Positions 12,119 to 23,640 of a DNA stretch of 64,000 nt are shown in pieces. The DNA is from Henricia sp. BOLD:AAB3569 (lineage: Eukaryota > Echinodermata > Asteroidea > Spinulosida > Echinasteridae): NCBI GenBank assembly GCA_037783545.1, contig JBBELK010000808.1, positions 372,001 to 436,000 of the forward strand, given 5' to 3'. Under the pieces are notes generated by a model. It did not search any database, was not told where the DNA came from, and saw nothing but the letters and a program-made list of their open reading frames with translations. The stretch's first letter is position 1. The number at the start of each line of letters is the position of its first letter. A program made the position numbers and the translations under genes.

Positions 12119-12830
12119 CACACCTTTCCACACATGAAGCATTTGAGTGGCATGAACAACATATACGTGCTTCCACACAATTAAAATTGTGTAAAAATTT
12201 TTGCAAAGTTGAATATTAAAAGCGTTTTCTGAACGATCGAGCTGGCACTTATGCCGAATTAATATTTTGGTGATTCATGCACGGAGAAACGATGAAATAT
12301 GCAAAAACTATTCGACACAAAATATGGTGAAGGGGGCCAGTAATGTCCTGACACGTCAGCACTGCTTTATTTTTCAGGATATTTTGACATTTCAGTAAAA
12401 CAATATTCGAAAACGTTAACTGCATTTTCACCCAGACTATATTTAAAACATAATTCCGTTTTCACACCAAAAAAATTGTCTTGTTTCAACCATGGGCCTT
12501 TACTGAGAGAGAAACGTTTTCGAGAATTCACGTTACTAATTTGACTTTATGCCATGAGCAAAAAATGCCAGTTACCGCAACTTACTGACTCCTTTACTGT
12601 GTTTTGTGTCATACAACGATGTGCGAAGCAAAATTCATTCACGCCTGAGCTCGTAACAAAAATTCCAAGCGATATCACATCGTCCCTCTAGACCCTAAAC
12701 GTATTTTGGACTACATTCAAAAGAGCTAACGGACAATTATGACAGATTTGGTTTGGTTACCAAACTGCATGTGTCCAGTATAAAACGGGTCATCGTAAAT
12801 TTGACTCATTCGTAAATATAAATGATTAAA
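12119..12830. other. Gene-free stretch
   Basis: No exon, RNA or transposon end supported. Confidence 0.4.
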
Positions 12831-13640
12831 AGTAAATGAGGGGCGTTTTGGCAACACATACTTTCCTAGACTTGAAGTCAAGTCTGTAACTAGACCGGTT
12901 GGTTCGTAAACCGCAGCAGCGTAGTCGCGAATGGACTGGGAACAAGTCTAATCGACCTCTAGTTTTGTACACGGTCTATGGAGTTTGCTACCAGAATTGG
13001 ACGTAGAGAGCTGATTGGTCGAAACGCAGGACAACATTAATATTCATGTTACTCCTCTGACTTATTCTATAGCAACTGCGTGATGATATATTACGCGCCA
13101 TGAATGCATTAATATTGACGCGAATACAGCTAGGTTTCTCAAGTCTCTAGACAGGTACTATTCATAACAACGACTGTTGCGTGTGGGGATTATAGGCGTC
13201 AGACGGACCAAATACGACTGTCTAGAGAGTTGACCTCAAGTCTAATACTTTCCAGAAAATACCTTTGTCTGGTCTCAAAATAAAAGAAATAAATTTCAGT
13301 TGTTCTGAACAGATAACTTAGGCCCAAAAAGAGTTACAAATAGTGTGACAACATGCCTTTTTAAAAATCATGTGTACAAATTTTCAATATTTGCTCGTAA
13401 CTGGGACGGCCTAAAATGTAACACAAGTATCCGTCCCGGTTAAGGTTACGAGCGATTATTGGAAGTTTGTACACAGGGTTTTTAGAAAGGCATATTGTCA
13501 CACTTTTTGTAACCCTTTTTTGGGCCTATCTCTTCAGAACATCTTAAACTTATTTATTTTATTTTGAGACCAGACAAAGGTATTTCCTCGAAAACAAGGT
13601 CTGTGTTGCCAAAATGCCCCCTTTACTGTGGAAAGACCCA
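12831..13640. mobile_element. Inverted-repeat element F3, split by G1
   Basis: The right arm ends CCCCCTTTACTGTGGAAAGACCCA, the F-family end in reverse. The left arm GGGGCGTTTTGGCAACACA mirrors TGTGTTGCCAAAATGCCCC near 13600 but has lost the outermost bases. The arms continue inward (13254-13420 against 13440-13590) with the mirrored block CTGGTCTCAAAATAAAA. Element G1 interrupts the left arm at 12867. Confidence 0.65.
12867..13244. mobile_element. Element G1, 378 bp, 9-bp target duplication
   Basis: The element starts TAGACTTGAAGTCAA and ends with the reverse of TAGACTTGAGGTCAA. The 9-mer ATACTTTCC flanks it exactly (12858-12866 and 13245-13253), and removing the element restores the arm of F3. 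A 9-bp duplication is typical of Mutator-like elements, although other superfamilies overlap that range. A second copy, G2, is 1737 bp long (58280-60016) with another exact 9-bp duplication, so G1 is probably an internally deleted derivative. No transposase is present. Confidence 0.85.
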
Positions 13641-14394
13641 AATGTGAATTATATGTATTGCCTTTTGTTGAGTAGTGCGTTTCAAAAATGGAGTTGAAAA
13701 ATCTACTGATAAATGTCATGGCGCTATTAAAATATGTGCTTACTTTTTGTTCAAAAGACTTTTGTCAGTACTGCGTATACTTAACTATATTTATCTTTTT
13801 TCCCCATACAGGTCAACGATTCACAATACGGTCATGAACAGGGATTGTTGGGGCCCTATTGTCGAGACGCCCATTGTCACCACGACCTTGCCATAGTTGA
13901 CGCAACTCACGAGCTTTGGAAGTGGATTTCTCTATAGGCCTATACACAGAACGACAACAACTTCCGCCATGCGCGTGGAAAAGCATTGAAATAGAGAAAA
14001 TACCCCATGGGTGTCTTTTGTGGTAATATTTTTGCTCAGTCGTCAGCGAAGCAATGGAAATACAGCTGTACCAACATAGATGAGGTAGAACCGACATATT
14101 GGTTTTTATCCCAGCTAAAATCGAAACTTTTCAACGTGCATTTCCTTTCCAAGGACGCGTGATGCATGTTTCATTATTCTTATGTGGTGTAGTGCGTTAG
14201 CCAGATGACTCAGTTGTATGTCAAGTTAATGCAATCGAAGTGTTAAAATATGCACCGAATCGCTACAAGGTACACTTTGCATGTTGAAATAGAGACGAGT
14301 TGACGTCGAGGCGCGAACAGGGTAAAATGCAACGGCCTTCACGCCTAGTCCTTGCCACGGCAGCGGAGGCGTGGAGGCGAAACGAGTTGGTGAG
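13641..14394. other. Region upstream of the MYND gene
   Basis: The last in-frame stop before the gene is TAA at 14323, so up to 23 additional codons are open before the first ATG. A CAG at 14361-14363 preceded by a partly pyrimidine stretch could be a 3' splice site, so an upstream exon is possible. No TATA box was singled out. Short open frames at 13675-14097 have no domains. Confidence 0.4.
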
Positions 14395-15672
14395 ATGAAA
14401 AGGAGAAGCAAATACGCAGGGATTCCTCCGTCGTCAGAGGCAGATGGGGAACTACATGATGGGGAAAGTTCTAGTCCAGCGACCAGCAGTCAGAGTGCTT
14501 ATCAGAGCAGCAGCAGTATGCCGGCCGCTCGAGTAGCACCGACCAGTAAAGTGGTCACCGCGCTTCGCCACGGTGACCTGGAGGTGCACATCCGAAATTT
14601 CGGCCGTCACCTCAGGCGTCCAGGTGCCGAGGATCAAGCAGCCTTAGACCAGCTTCTGGATGGATTAGATGATCTCAGCTCCGTGGATCAATACCTATAC
14701 TGCCGGATTGTCCAGCGCCTTGGCGAAACACTGCTGGAACATTGCTTGGGTTATCTATGCTCGGACATCGGCAACCCGGATGTGTGTCTGGATTTAAAGA
14801 CGCAAAGTGTTTTGAGAATTCTGTGGATGACGTGTCTTTATAATCCTTCATTACAGAGAATAGCCCAGGATGGAGTAGAGCTCATCCCCATGATGAACCG
14901 ACTCATACTGTCCTGTCTCCGTACCTCTGACAATCTCCGAGAAAATAAAACCAATAATCGACATGGGGAGAGAGAACGAAAGATAAGTCGCGAATCTGTG
15001 TCTTCCGCGTCGGACGAGCTGGTGTTATCGTCGTACAGCATGAGCAGTGTGGTGGTCTCAGCTCTTGCCATCTCTTACAACTGTCTCTTCGCTTCCTGGG
15101 ATCGAGACGTCATGGTTGTATGCTGTCAGTGTGGATTTGTTCGTACCGTGGTCAGTCTGCTCAGTCGCACTAGGAATATCATCATAGGGGAAATCTGTCT
15201 ACGAATTCTTGATCTCATGGGAGAGAGTGGCGGCAGTACTTGCAGAACCCTTTTGAGAGAATATCAAGTTATGAAGGAGGCCAGCAGGCTCTGGCATTAC
15301 ATGGTTCGCAGAGATCTGATCGCCAAGTCGGGGTTCCTGGTGGCGGGGCTTATAGCACAGCTTGGAGAGAACCTACGGCAAGGAGACGGTGCCTATATGG
15401 AGTGGGCCAGGAGCCCGGGCACTGCGAGTAAGCGAACTGCCGTCTTCCGCACGCCTCACCTCAAGATGATCCGATGGTGCTCCTCACCAGGATGCGGTCG
15501 GTCTGAAGAGTTGAAAACTGGCCGGAAATTCAGACTCTGCTCAAGATGTAGACTCAGCAGATACTGCAGTGAGGACTGCCAAAGATTCCACTGGAATAGA
15601 GGCCACAAGGTGGAGTGCTTCCCTGTCCTATCCCGGGATCACGGTTTAGCAGTGGAGGAGGACCACGGTTAG
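14395..15672 (+). CDS. MYND-type zinc-finger protein (single open exon)
   Basis: The protein is 425 residues from the first ATG at 14395, which has G at -3; the longer open frame from 14371 begins with GTG and is not a likely start. The first 50 residues are Ser-rich and disordered. Residues about 55-330 are helical and Cys/Leu-rich, with an acidic/basic Ser-rich break near 180-210, consistent with an armadillo-like helical body, although I see no definite repeat. The C-terminus holds a complete MYND finger: Cys362, Cys367, Cys382, Cys385, Cys391, Cys395, His404 and Cys408, with the family pattern YCSEDCQRFHWNRGHKVEC. MYND fingers usually bind proline-containing peptides of partner proteins in transcriptional repression or ciliary assembly; which applies here is unknown. 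The frame has no intron, and the stop is followed by AATAAA 69 bases later. The paralogue is not identifiable from sequence alone. Confidence 0.85.
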   Translation: MKRRSKYAGIPPSSEADGELHDGESSSPATSSQSAYQSSSSMPAARVAPTSKVVTALRHGDLEVHIRNFGRHLRRPGAEDQAALDQLLDGLDDLSSVDQYLYCRIVQRLGETLLEHCLGYLCSDIGNPDVCLDLKTQSVLRILWMTCLYNPSLQRIAQDGVELIPMMNRLILSCLRTSDNLRENKTNNRHGERERKISRESVSSASDELVLSSYSMSSVVVSALAISYNCLFASWDRDVMVVCCQCGFVRTVVSLLSRTRNIIIGEICLRILDLMGESGGSTCRTLLREYQVMKEASRLWHYMVRRDLIAKSGFLVAGLIAQLGENLRQGDGAYMEWARSPGTASKRTAVFRTPHLKMIRWCSSPGCGRSEELKTGRKFRLCSRCRLSRYCSEDCQRFHWNRGHKVECFPVLSRDHGLAVEEDHG

Positions 15673-15740
15673 CACTTTAAAAAAAATGGAATCAACCCTT
15701 CAAACCCGTGGGAAAAATTCCATACACTTACGTCATGCAT

Positions 15741-15746
15741 AATAAA
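15741..15746 (+). terminator. Polyadenylation signal AATAAA
   Basis: A canonical AATAAA lies 69 bases after the MYND stop codon, the usual place for a short 3' UTR. Confidence 0.6.
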
Positions 15747-15759
15747 TATGTGGGCCGGA

Positions 15760-18095
15760 CTGAAATAGTTTGTGCTTTCCAAGAAGAATTCAAACATTTT
15801 TACTCCAAAACTTGTTTACTCACCAGATTGACACTTTTTGCGGGATGTCGGGTGATATGGAAAATATACTGAGCATGAAAAGACAGTTATCAACTATTTT
15901 GTTTGAATGTAGGATGATAAAACATTTATGACCGATGACAACTATTCCTAAATGTCAATTTCACCTATTGGTAACCTGAAATTGAGCACAGCATGCTTGA
16001 GTGCATTTCTATTTGTGAACTGCCCAATTTGACCCTTCTGCCGAAAATCTAACAAATATATATCTTGATAAGTTTCTTTTGACTTTCAGTCTAAGTGACG
16101 TACGTGTATGGAATTTAGAGTTATGACCGCTTGCTTAGACGACGTATAAAAAAATGCTTTAATACTCCGATCACGATTATCATCAGAGAAGGCAATAATT
16201 AACATAACATAGTTAAAGGGTTAATATTACGATATGGTCAGCTCTTCATAGGTCACAGTAACGAAGGATCTCTTTTGAAGTAGTCTAGTATTTATACAAT
16301 AAAATATCTATGCAGCAAATTACAAAATATAAAGCAATGTCTGCCATAACGCCAATCTTCTTCGATGAGTAGAGGATATGCTCGTATTATTATTGTTGCA
16401 AAGAGGCCACTTTTGGTACGGCAAATGATAAACACGGTCTCTCCTCTTTACGTAGGGGACAATGGCGCCTTGTACCACTCTTTCGAGAGAAATCGACGCA
16501 ACGTAAGTGAAATAGCAACCTTTAATTGGGGAAATGTTACCGTTTTAACTATAACCAATCATTATACTGGACGGAATTGTGCTCGCACTTAGAAGTTGAG
16601 AAGTACAATCTAGTAAGTAAAATCTGAAATGAGCATACAATCCCTCTATAGTCACGTAGGTGTGGCGTAGGAGCTAAAATGAGCAATAATCTTTGAAATT
16701 CGTTTTTACACTAAAGACTAAACTCCACTATTCGAGATCTCCAGAGGCGATGAAAAAGTTCATCGCTCAAATTATCGGCTTAAAAAAGTTATCGCTTTGA
16801 GGGATGAAAAAAGTTATCGGTAGGCTTTTCAAACTTAAGGCGATATATATACAGCAAGTAGCACTAAATCAGGTATTCTCCTAATTTTACCAAAAAGCTA
16901 GCAACCCGAATTAAATTGTACTAAGCCATCAAATAGGCTAACTGATTTCACAAATAGTACGGAAATCTCCCTCTTTCAACTTTGCGGTGCTTATACCAAA
17001 TGAATGGTACATGTATAGTTGGTTGATTCGCGTGTTGAAGCAGGTACTGCAAAATGTACATGGAATTTGTAAATTGTTTGACAAAATGTACAGAAAAGGT
17101 GTCGCGATGAAATGTATTCGTGCGTACGAACGGGACATAAATGATATTTACCACATTTCTGTCTTTTGTATTCTCTATTCGTTGACCACCTGTTAAGAGA
17201 GCATCTGCTACTATATTACTTTATTATATATTATGTGTTGTTTTTCATTTTCCTTTTATCTACTGCAGAAGATATGATTGAAAGCCAAGCAAAATCTTTA
17301 TTTTTGGAAGTTCAATAAATAATGTAAAAATATGTTTCCGTGAGAAAAGACATTCAAATCATGTAGTCTTCTATGTAGTCTGGCACCGTGCCAATATGCA
17401 ATTTATTATACATGTACGAAAAAGGTAAATCAGAGCTTCGTTGAGGGGGCGGTGTTACGGTGTGCGCATAAGTACTGAGTCGCAAAAAACTTCGTCCAAA
17501 GTCTTGTCGAACGATATGTGACATAGGGGAATCCACGTCCACCCATTGTGTTCCCATTGTATCTCGATCAGGTCAGTGAATCTTAAAGGAATTATTTTCA
17601 TTAACAAAAGTTAGTAGGCGAAGTCCCTCTGGCACAAATCTGTAAATTGACAGGCGTGCCAAACTGAATATAAGGGGGTCAGCAGTTTCTTTAACGTTAG
17701 CATGTTTTTCTAATGGCATAAAGTCACTCAAATTATCAATTTTGTGTGAACAAAATCGATTTATGTATGCAAATGGAAATTATTTTCATTTATTAGAAAA
17801 CAAATGGACGGAAAATACATGTTTTCATGTTTTGGTACAAGTGTCTAAATAACCCATACACACATGTACATGTATACCACAGTGCACTTCAGTCGCAAGC
17901 AAATGATTGTGCACCAGGTATTCATTCTGAATGCAAAATAGAGTTCATATCCGTCAACAAAACAGTGCTGACGTGACAAGAATTTCCTACATGTCTCCTT
18001 TATTGTGCATGTTTTGTGTCGTACGTAAGTTGTTTGGTTTTCCTGTAGGATTTGGCGCATGTATCAACCGTGACACAGCTCTTTAGAAAAAAAGT
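15760..18095. other. Gene-free stretch
   Basis: AT-rich DNA without a supportable exon. Several frames of 60-75 residues lack domains, and no transposon end was recognised. Confidence 0.4.
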
Positions 18096-18104
18096 ACGTG
18101 TATA

Positions 18105-18541
18105 TAGGTCTTTCCACAGTAATGGGGTACATTTGAAAAATAAGTAAATAATTCCTTTGAGATGTCTTTAGTTTATCTCAGAATTAAAGAAATGTCCTTG
18201 TTTTGTTCTCAGGAGATAACTTTTTCCCAAAAAGGTAAGAAATTGCTGCCACAACATACATTTTTGAAAAGCTTGTGTACAAATGTTCCTATTACGTATG
18301 TAACGTGGACAGACAATTTTGTGACATTTTTTTCCGTCTTTGTTACATGCGTAATAGGAAAAATTGTGCACGGGGTTTTCACAAATGTATGTTGTAGGAC
18401 TATTGTTCTTACTCCTTGGTGAAAAAGTTATTTGCTCAGTTTAGCTTGATAATTGAAAGATAAAATTAAGACATTTGAAGTGAACTGGGACCTAAGATCT
18501 TGAATGTTACAGAAATGTACCCATTACTGTGGACAGACCCA
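18105..18541. mobile_element. 437-bp inverted-repeat element F2
   Basis: Ends TAGGTCTTTCCACAGTAATG and its near reverse complement. TATA flanks both sides (18101-18104 and 18542-18545). The interior matches F1 (11710-12114) along most of its length, including ATTCCTTTxxGATGTCTTTAG and GCTTGTGTACAAAT, and contains its own inverted pair around CCTATTACGTATG. Confidence 0.75.
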
Positions 18542-18639
18542 TATACATGACTTTTGTACAAAAGAAAAGAAAAGGACATTGCGTTTAACACCAATGTAAA
18601 AAGCTGATACGAACTTTCGAAAGAATGACAATAGCAACA

Positions 18640-18775
18640 ATGCCTTATTTTGCCCGAAACTGGGCAAAGAATGACGTTTTTGTCTACTTTTTCGTGTATA
18701 CTATATATTTCCATAGGATTGTACGAAGGGTGCTGTACGCAAAAACGTCATTCTTCACCCAGTTTCGGACTAAAT
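18640..18775. repeat. Inverted repeat (hairpin arms about 35 bp)
   Basis: The block TTTTGCCCGAAACTGGGC...AAGAATGACGTTTTT at about 18643-18682 is mirrored as AAAAACGTCATTCTT...CCCAGTTTCGG at about 18740-18769. No target duplication was identified. Confidence 0.5.
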
Positions 18776-18950
18776 AGAGTAGTGTACTAAAGTGAAAACG
18801 TCACCCTTTGTCCGTGTGTTGCCACGGCTATTGGGTATATAAACTAAAACCAGTGAACCTTTTCCCTGCGCTTTAGAAATGGACGTTTCCAATTACCAGC
18901 GCATGTTTAGATCCAATTACCATAACAACTGACGTTACACTCATGGAGAT
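18776..18950 (+). mobile_element. Degenerate J-family miniature element
   Basis: About 165 bp similar to the TA-flanked copies at 26762-26924 and 27041-27202, sharing GTGAAAACGTCACCCTTTG, AAAACCAGTGAAC and TGGACGTTT. The right inverted repeat is mutated. Confidence 0.6.
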
Positions 18951-19203
18951 GCCCATAATACAAGACATTGCTGCAATTGTCATTCTTAAAGAAATTCGTA
19001 TCAGCTCTTTAGTGGGTCATATTTTTGTTATAATTATAAACGGACTGCACTTGTCATTAAAGATAGTATACATGATTGGTAAACTGTTTACAAATAGTTT
19101 GATCCCCCTGTGTGATTGAAGATATGCATGATTAAAACCAGCCTGAGCAAAAACCAGCTCCGTACTTCGTCTAACTTTTGAGAAAACAGTCAAAAAAGGG
19201 TTT

Positions 19204-19385
19204 GCAGTCATTTCGCCCCAAAACCACTTCGCCCTGAACCATTTCGCCCTGAACCACGGCCTGTGCACGAAGTGGTTTTGGGGTGAAGTGGCATTTGGGT
19301 GATGTAGTGTTTGGACGAAGTAATTTGGGGCGAAATGGCACTCGGGCGAAGTGGTTTGGGGCGAAATGGTTTTGGGGCGATTTGA
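19204..19385. repeat. Palindromic minisatellite of GGGGCGAAATGGTTTT-like units
   Basis: The left half consists of CATTTCGCCC(C/T) units and the right half of their reverse, GGGGCGAAGTGGTTT, with the switch near 19262-19268. It is immediately followed by a perfect 22-bp palindrome centred on CTCATGAG at 19387-19408. Long frames through it are repeat artefacts. Confidence 0.6.
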
Positions 19386-19940
19386 ATTTTCGTCTCATGA
19401 GACGAAAAATAATTGTTTTACTCATTTCTCAAGACTATATACTTCAGACAAAACCATTTCAGGGGAAGTTTTCTACAGTTATCATGTTTATATTGTTAGG
19501 CGTAAATCTGTGAACATTTCTGATTTTCGAGATTACCAATGATGTATACTGCCTTTAAGCATCTGTCTCGTCTCGATGTGCTCGACATTCTCACTGCCTT
19601 ATTCTTATAAATGTGGGTGAAATGCAATAAGATTGCCACTGTGTTGGACATATTGATTATTGATCTACTTACAAGGTAATGTTAATAAAATATGTTTTCC
19701 CACAGTGGGCCTCATCATAAACTTGAGTAATTCGAAAACTACACCCAAAAACAGCAGAATAATTATTTCATTGTGAAGATTTGTATTTTCATATGAACGA
19801 TATGATTAATGAGCACTTGGTAATTACTTTATGTACTTTGTTTAGTTTAATACGTAGTGTGAAAGTTTTTTTTAAAAATTATTATTTTTCTTTTTTGTAT
19901 AATCAGTAGTATTTTTTAAACAACGCTGGATGCCGCAATA

Positions 19941-20219
19941 GGGCGACATTTCGGGAAGACTCTCACCGGAGACCACCGAAATTTCGGCAAGAGTGACTCA
20001 AAATGACACCTTATTTTTTTACCCAAAGCTTCCAAAAATGGTTGCAGACCAAAGAGAAACAGCTCCAGTCCCGATAAAAATGGTTCTCGACCTAAACAAA
20101 AAATGGTTTTTGACCTTAAAAAATGAATTTTAAACTTAAAAATATTAGGGCGACACCAAAATGTCGCCCTATTGAGCAGGTCGCCCTAATATACCTTTTT
20201 TACACACGATTTGTCGCCC
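19941..20219. mobile_element. 279-bp TA-flanked element with GGGCGACA ends
   Basis: The element runs from GGGCGACATTTCGG to TTTGTCGCCC, with TA on both outer sides (19939-19940, 20220-20221). Inside, at 20146-20195, TAGGGCGACA is repeated as a hairpin and again singly, suggesting a second insertion or rearrangement of the same family. Confidence 0.55.
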
Positions 20220-20509
20220 TATTCTAGCATTGATAGTAATTTAGCATTTTGTTTGCATTGCGCGTTGAAAGAGTTTTTTATTACAAAAAAATAATCCATC
20301 AATTTAAAATACACAATTCTGTTGATTTTGACTTCGGGTAAACTGAGCAATATTAAACGAGCAATATGAACCGAGATAAGATGGGAGCAAAAACGTCAGA
20401 AAACTTTTGAAAGTATAATTAAAAAATAAGTTTCAAAGTAAAATCTTATTATTCCATACTCCGATAAAGGTTGATTAAAGGCCATGTTTTTTTTTATTGG
20501 CAATGACCA

Positions 20510-20770
20510 AAAATGTTACTTCATGAATTGAGAAGAAAAACTTACTCAAAGTGTTGATAGCAACGGTATTCGTTTCTGTCTAAGACAGGTGTTTTTTTTT
20601 TAATATAAAAACTGTGTGCACACACATTTTGCATGCACCGTTCACTTAACACACAAACAAACAATGGATTTGAAGGTTTATGTAGCTGATTTGTTTGGAG
20701 ACTAGTTACCGCCTTTTCCCGTTAGATATGTCATGCCCTTGCAGTAATCCATAAAAAGTTTTATCCTGCA
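20510..20770 (+). repeat. Dispersed repeat C, plus copy
   Basis: Contains TTGAGAAGAAAAACTTACTCAAA, GATAGCAACGGTA and the poly-T centre typical of this family. Confidence 0.5.
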
Positions 20771-22029
20771 AACGATACATTGGGCCTTTCGATTAAATTG
20801 AAACAGGGTGTCCCACATCACCATATAATTATTTTACTCTAAACCCCAATGAAGGCTGGCAATTTGATTTTATGATGTATAAAGCTACGATTTAAAACGT
20901 TATGTATGCCGGTCATCTTATTGTCATTTTCACAATCTTTTGAAAATGTTTTTTTTTTAAGTAACATGCAAGTATTATGTAGTTTGTGTGGGGAAGAAGC
21001 TTTAACTCGACTTCTGAGTCTATATAGTGTCGATGCTTTATAAAGGTGAACGGCTAAAATGTGTGTGATAGCTGTAAAATGCTGTAAGTGCATATACAAA
21101 CCATTTGTATACGATCACTAAATTTTAAATCTAATTCACGTTACCTGATTTTCCATGAAAGACCTAGCAAATTCCTTCTCAGTGACACTGATGACAATGT
21201 TGGTGGAAATTGGTATTAACGCAAAATCATTATAAATCGCCTTTTTAAATTAAGCTGTTTAAAATTGTCTAATTATTGTGTTTTCTGTGCACATGTTTCA
21301 CGCAGTCTGCTTTGCGTCAGCTGTCCGATTCAACCTTAGACACATTTAAACATATGCAGCACGATATGTGGCAGAGGGTATACATTTAAAGTCCACGTGT
21401 ATAATGAGGTTTGGATCTCATAAGTCAGTCCGACACCAATCAGAATTTCACAGTTTAAGCATACTAACAACTGATTCAGAGGACACGGTCAAAATTGCTT
21501 CATATACATCCTTAAGCCTTTGCTAATCGTGCCTGCGAATCAGTTCTGTTAAAGCCCCATTACATAATTTGCAGTGCGTGGCGCACCCATATTTGTCGTT
21601 AGAGGGGCTGGCTGACACAACTTGTCGCATGATGTCTATACAAATCCAAGCACCTGCAGCATGTTGTTATGGCCCCCTATCGATGACGTCTTCATTGCTG
21701 ATATCCATAGCCCTATACAAACATGTATAAGGGCGAGTCTAACGCTGGTTGACGACCGCGTGGGTTTTCTCCTGGGGATTTCTCCTCTTGCTTCTAAAAC
21801 TGCAACTCCTTCTTCGTTAAAGCTACAACCGTATAGTTGATGGCATAAAGGGCCTTATGCCAAAGATGCCATACATTAACAACAACGCTGGTTGCCAATT
21901 TTCTGTTTTTTGTTTTCCATAAAAATGAAAACCTTAGGGGTGCGGGTAGGGGTGGGGTGGGGCGGGGCAATCCCGAGCAACCCCCCCCCCCCTTTTGGGT
22001 GCGCCACCAGCACTAGCAGTGACCCAAAA
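20771..22029. other. Gene-free stretch
   Basis: No exon recognised. A G/C-rich patch with a C run lies at about 21940-21995. Confidence 0.4.
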
Positions 22030-22205
22030 TTGTAGTTGACAAGAAAAACCCAACTAAATGTGTTGTCTTCATAGCAATGGTGAGAAACACATTATTTTGT
22101 TCCCATGATGTAAAATAATACATGTAGGCCTACCTTTGTGATAGAAATTGCCAACTGAATTTTTTTTTTAAATCGTTTGCAAATTATTTTATACCACTCT
22201 TTTAT
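22030..22205 (+). repeat. Repeat C, left part, split by element A1
   Basis: Repeat C begins here (GTTGACAAGAAAAACCCAACTAAA) and resumes at 23154 (GGTTTTGAATTATTCC, GGCTGAAATTTCTATACAAGGCAG), so A1 inserted into an older copy. Confidence 0.6.
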
Positions 22206-23153
22206 GGCCCGGTCACACATAGACGACGCACGGGGGACGCACGGCCTGCGCATTGAAAATTTGCAATTTTGGCCAGTGCGTTGTCGTTCGCTAGGTGTGC
22301 GTCATTATGCGTTACTCGTTCGTCGAGCGCGTTGGACCAACGTTATGCATTCGACGTCATTCGCTGTGTGCGTCGGTTTTTTTTGTGCATGCACAAAAAT
22401 GTGCGCGGAGCTCGACGCATGAATGTACACGTCAAAAGGACGCCAGACACGCGCAAAGCGCGCTAGACCAACGCCAGACATACGCGGAGCGCACGCTGTG
22501 TATTCGTTGTAAGTTCGGCGGCTGAGGTCTAGCGAACGCCTAGTGCACACCTAGCGTGCTTCAAACGCATGCCCAGCGAACATGCGGCGAATATGAGCAT
22601 GCTGAACGGGTCTCTAACGTACCCAACGTTCTTCTTGCGTGTTCCTAGCGTATACCTGGCGTGTACGTAGCGTGTACGTAGCGTGTAGTCATAGGGTAAA
22701 CAAGCGGGTCCCGCCTCATCACTTCTCCTCCTACCCTCATATGGGTGATGACAGAGGTTCCTACTGATCGTGTCTAGAAGAACCACCTCAGAAGATGAAA
22801 TACGATCTTCGAGCCGACGCTTTTTATAGGTACAGTCACGTGACCGCTGCCGTTCGCGGGCTGTGCGTTGAGCGCGCGGTGCATGCGCTGGCCATTCGTC
22901 CCACACGCTAGCAACACGTGATGCATTCGTTGGGGTTTTTGACATGTGCGCTTTGTATACGGTCTGCATGCGCTTTGTATGCGCCCAGTATACGCGCAGC
23001 GCGTCAGCAACACGCTATGCATTCGGTGTCAGCTCGCTAGCCTCTCCCAAATCCTGACAAAAGTTGGGCGCACAACGACGCACTGATCCTATTTTCCATT
23101 TTTTGCTGAATTTTCAGTGCGCGGGCCGTGCGTCGTCTATGTGTGACCGGGCC
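22206..23153. mobile_element. Element A1, 948 bp, GGCCCGGTCACAC ends
   Basis: The first 28 bases, beginning GGCCCGGTCACACATAGACG, are exactly mirrored at the right end. The similarity continues imperfectly for about 80 more bases (CCGCGCAYTGAAAATT in both arms). AT flanks both sides, or TA if one extra base belongs to each end; the dinucleotide cannot be resolved further. The interior is unusually rich in GCG/CGC and TACGC words and has short internal repeats (GTGTACGTAGC). No transposase was found, and the frames of 65-146 residues here are repeat shadows. Copies A2 and A3 are nearby. Confidence 0.85.
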
Positions 23154-23272
23154 ATAAACACAAAACCCATGTATGGAATTTTAAGGTTTTGAATTATTCC
23201 TGCATATGTGGCTGAAATTTCTATACAAGGCAGTTTAACCACGCCTCATCAACCCAAGCCGTTCCGCTTTAT
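23154..23272 (+). repeat. Repeat C, right part
   Basis: Continuation of the repeat C copy broken by A1. It ends just before A2, which starts after TTTAT like A1. Confidence 0.5.
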
Positions 23273-23576
23273 GGCCCGGTCACACATAGACGACGCACGG
23301 GGGACGCACGGCCCGCGCATTAAAAATTTGCAATTTTGGCCAGTGCGTTGTCGTTTGCTAGGTGTGCGTCATTATGCGTTACTCGTTCGTCGAGCGCGTT
23401 GGACCAACGTTATGCATTTGACGTCATTCGCTGTGTGCGTCGGGATTTTTTGTGCATGCACAAAAATGTGCGCGGAGCTCGACGCATGAATGTACACGTC
23501 AAAAGGACGCCAGAGACGCGCAGAGTGCGCTAGACCAACGCCAGACATACGCGGAGCGCACGCTGTGTATTCGTTG
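23273..23576. mobile_element. Element A2, left part
   Basis: Nearly the same as the first 304 bases of A1 and A3. It stops at ATTCGTTG (23569-23576), where element B begins, and resumes after the second ATTCGTTG at 25510. Confidence 0.85.
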
Positions 23577-23640
23577 CACAGATATCTATTAACAACAAGA
23601 TAGGAAACGACAGTGTTATTGAATGGCACATCACCGTAAT

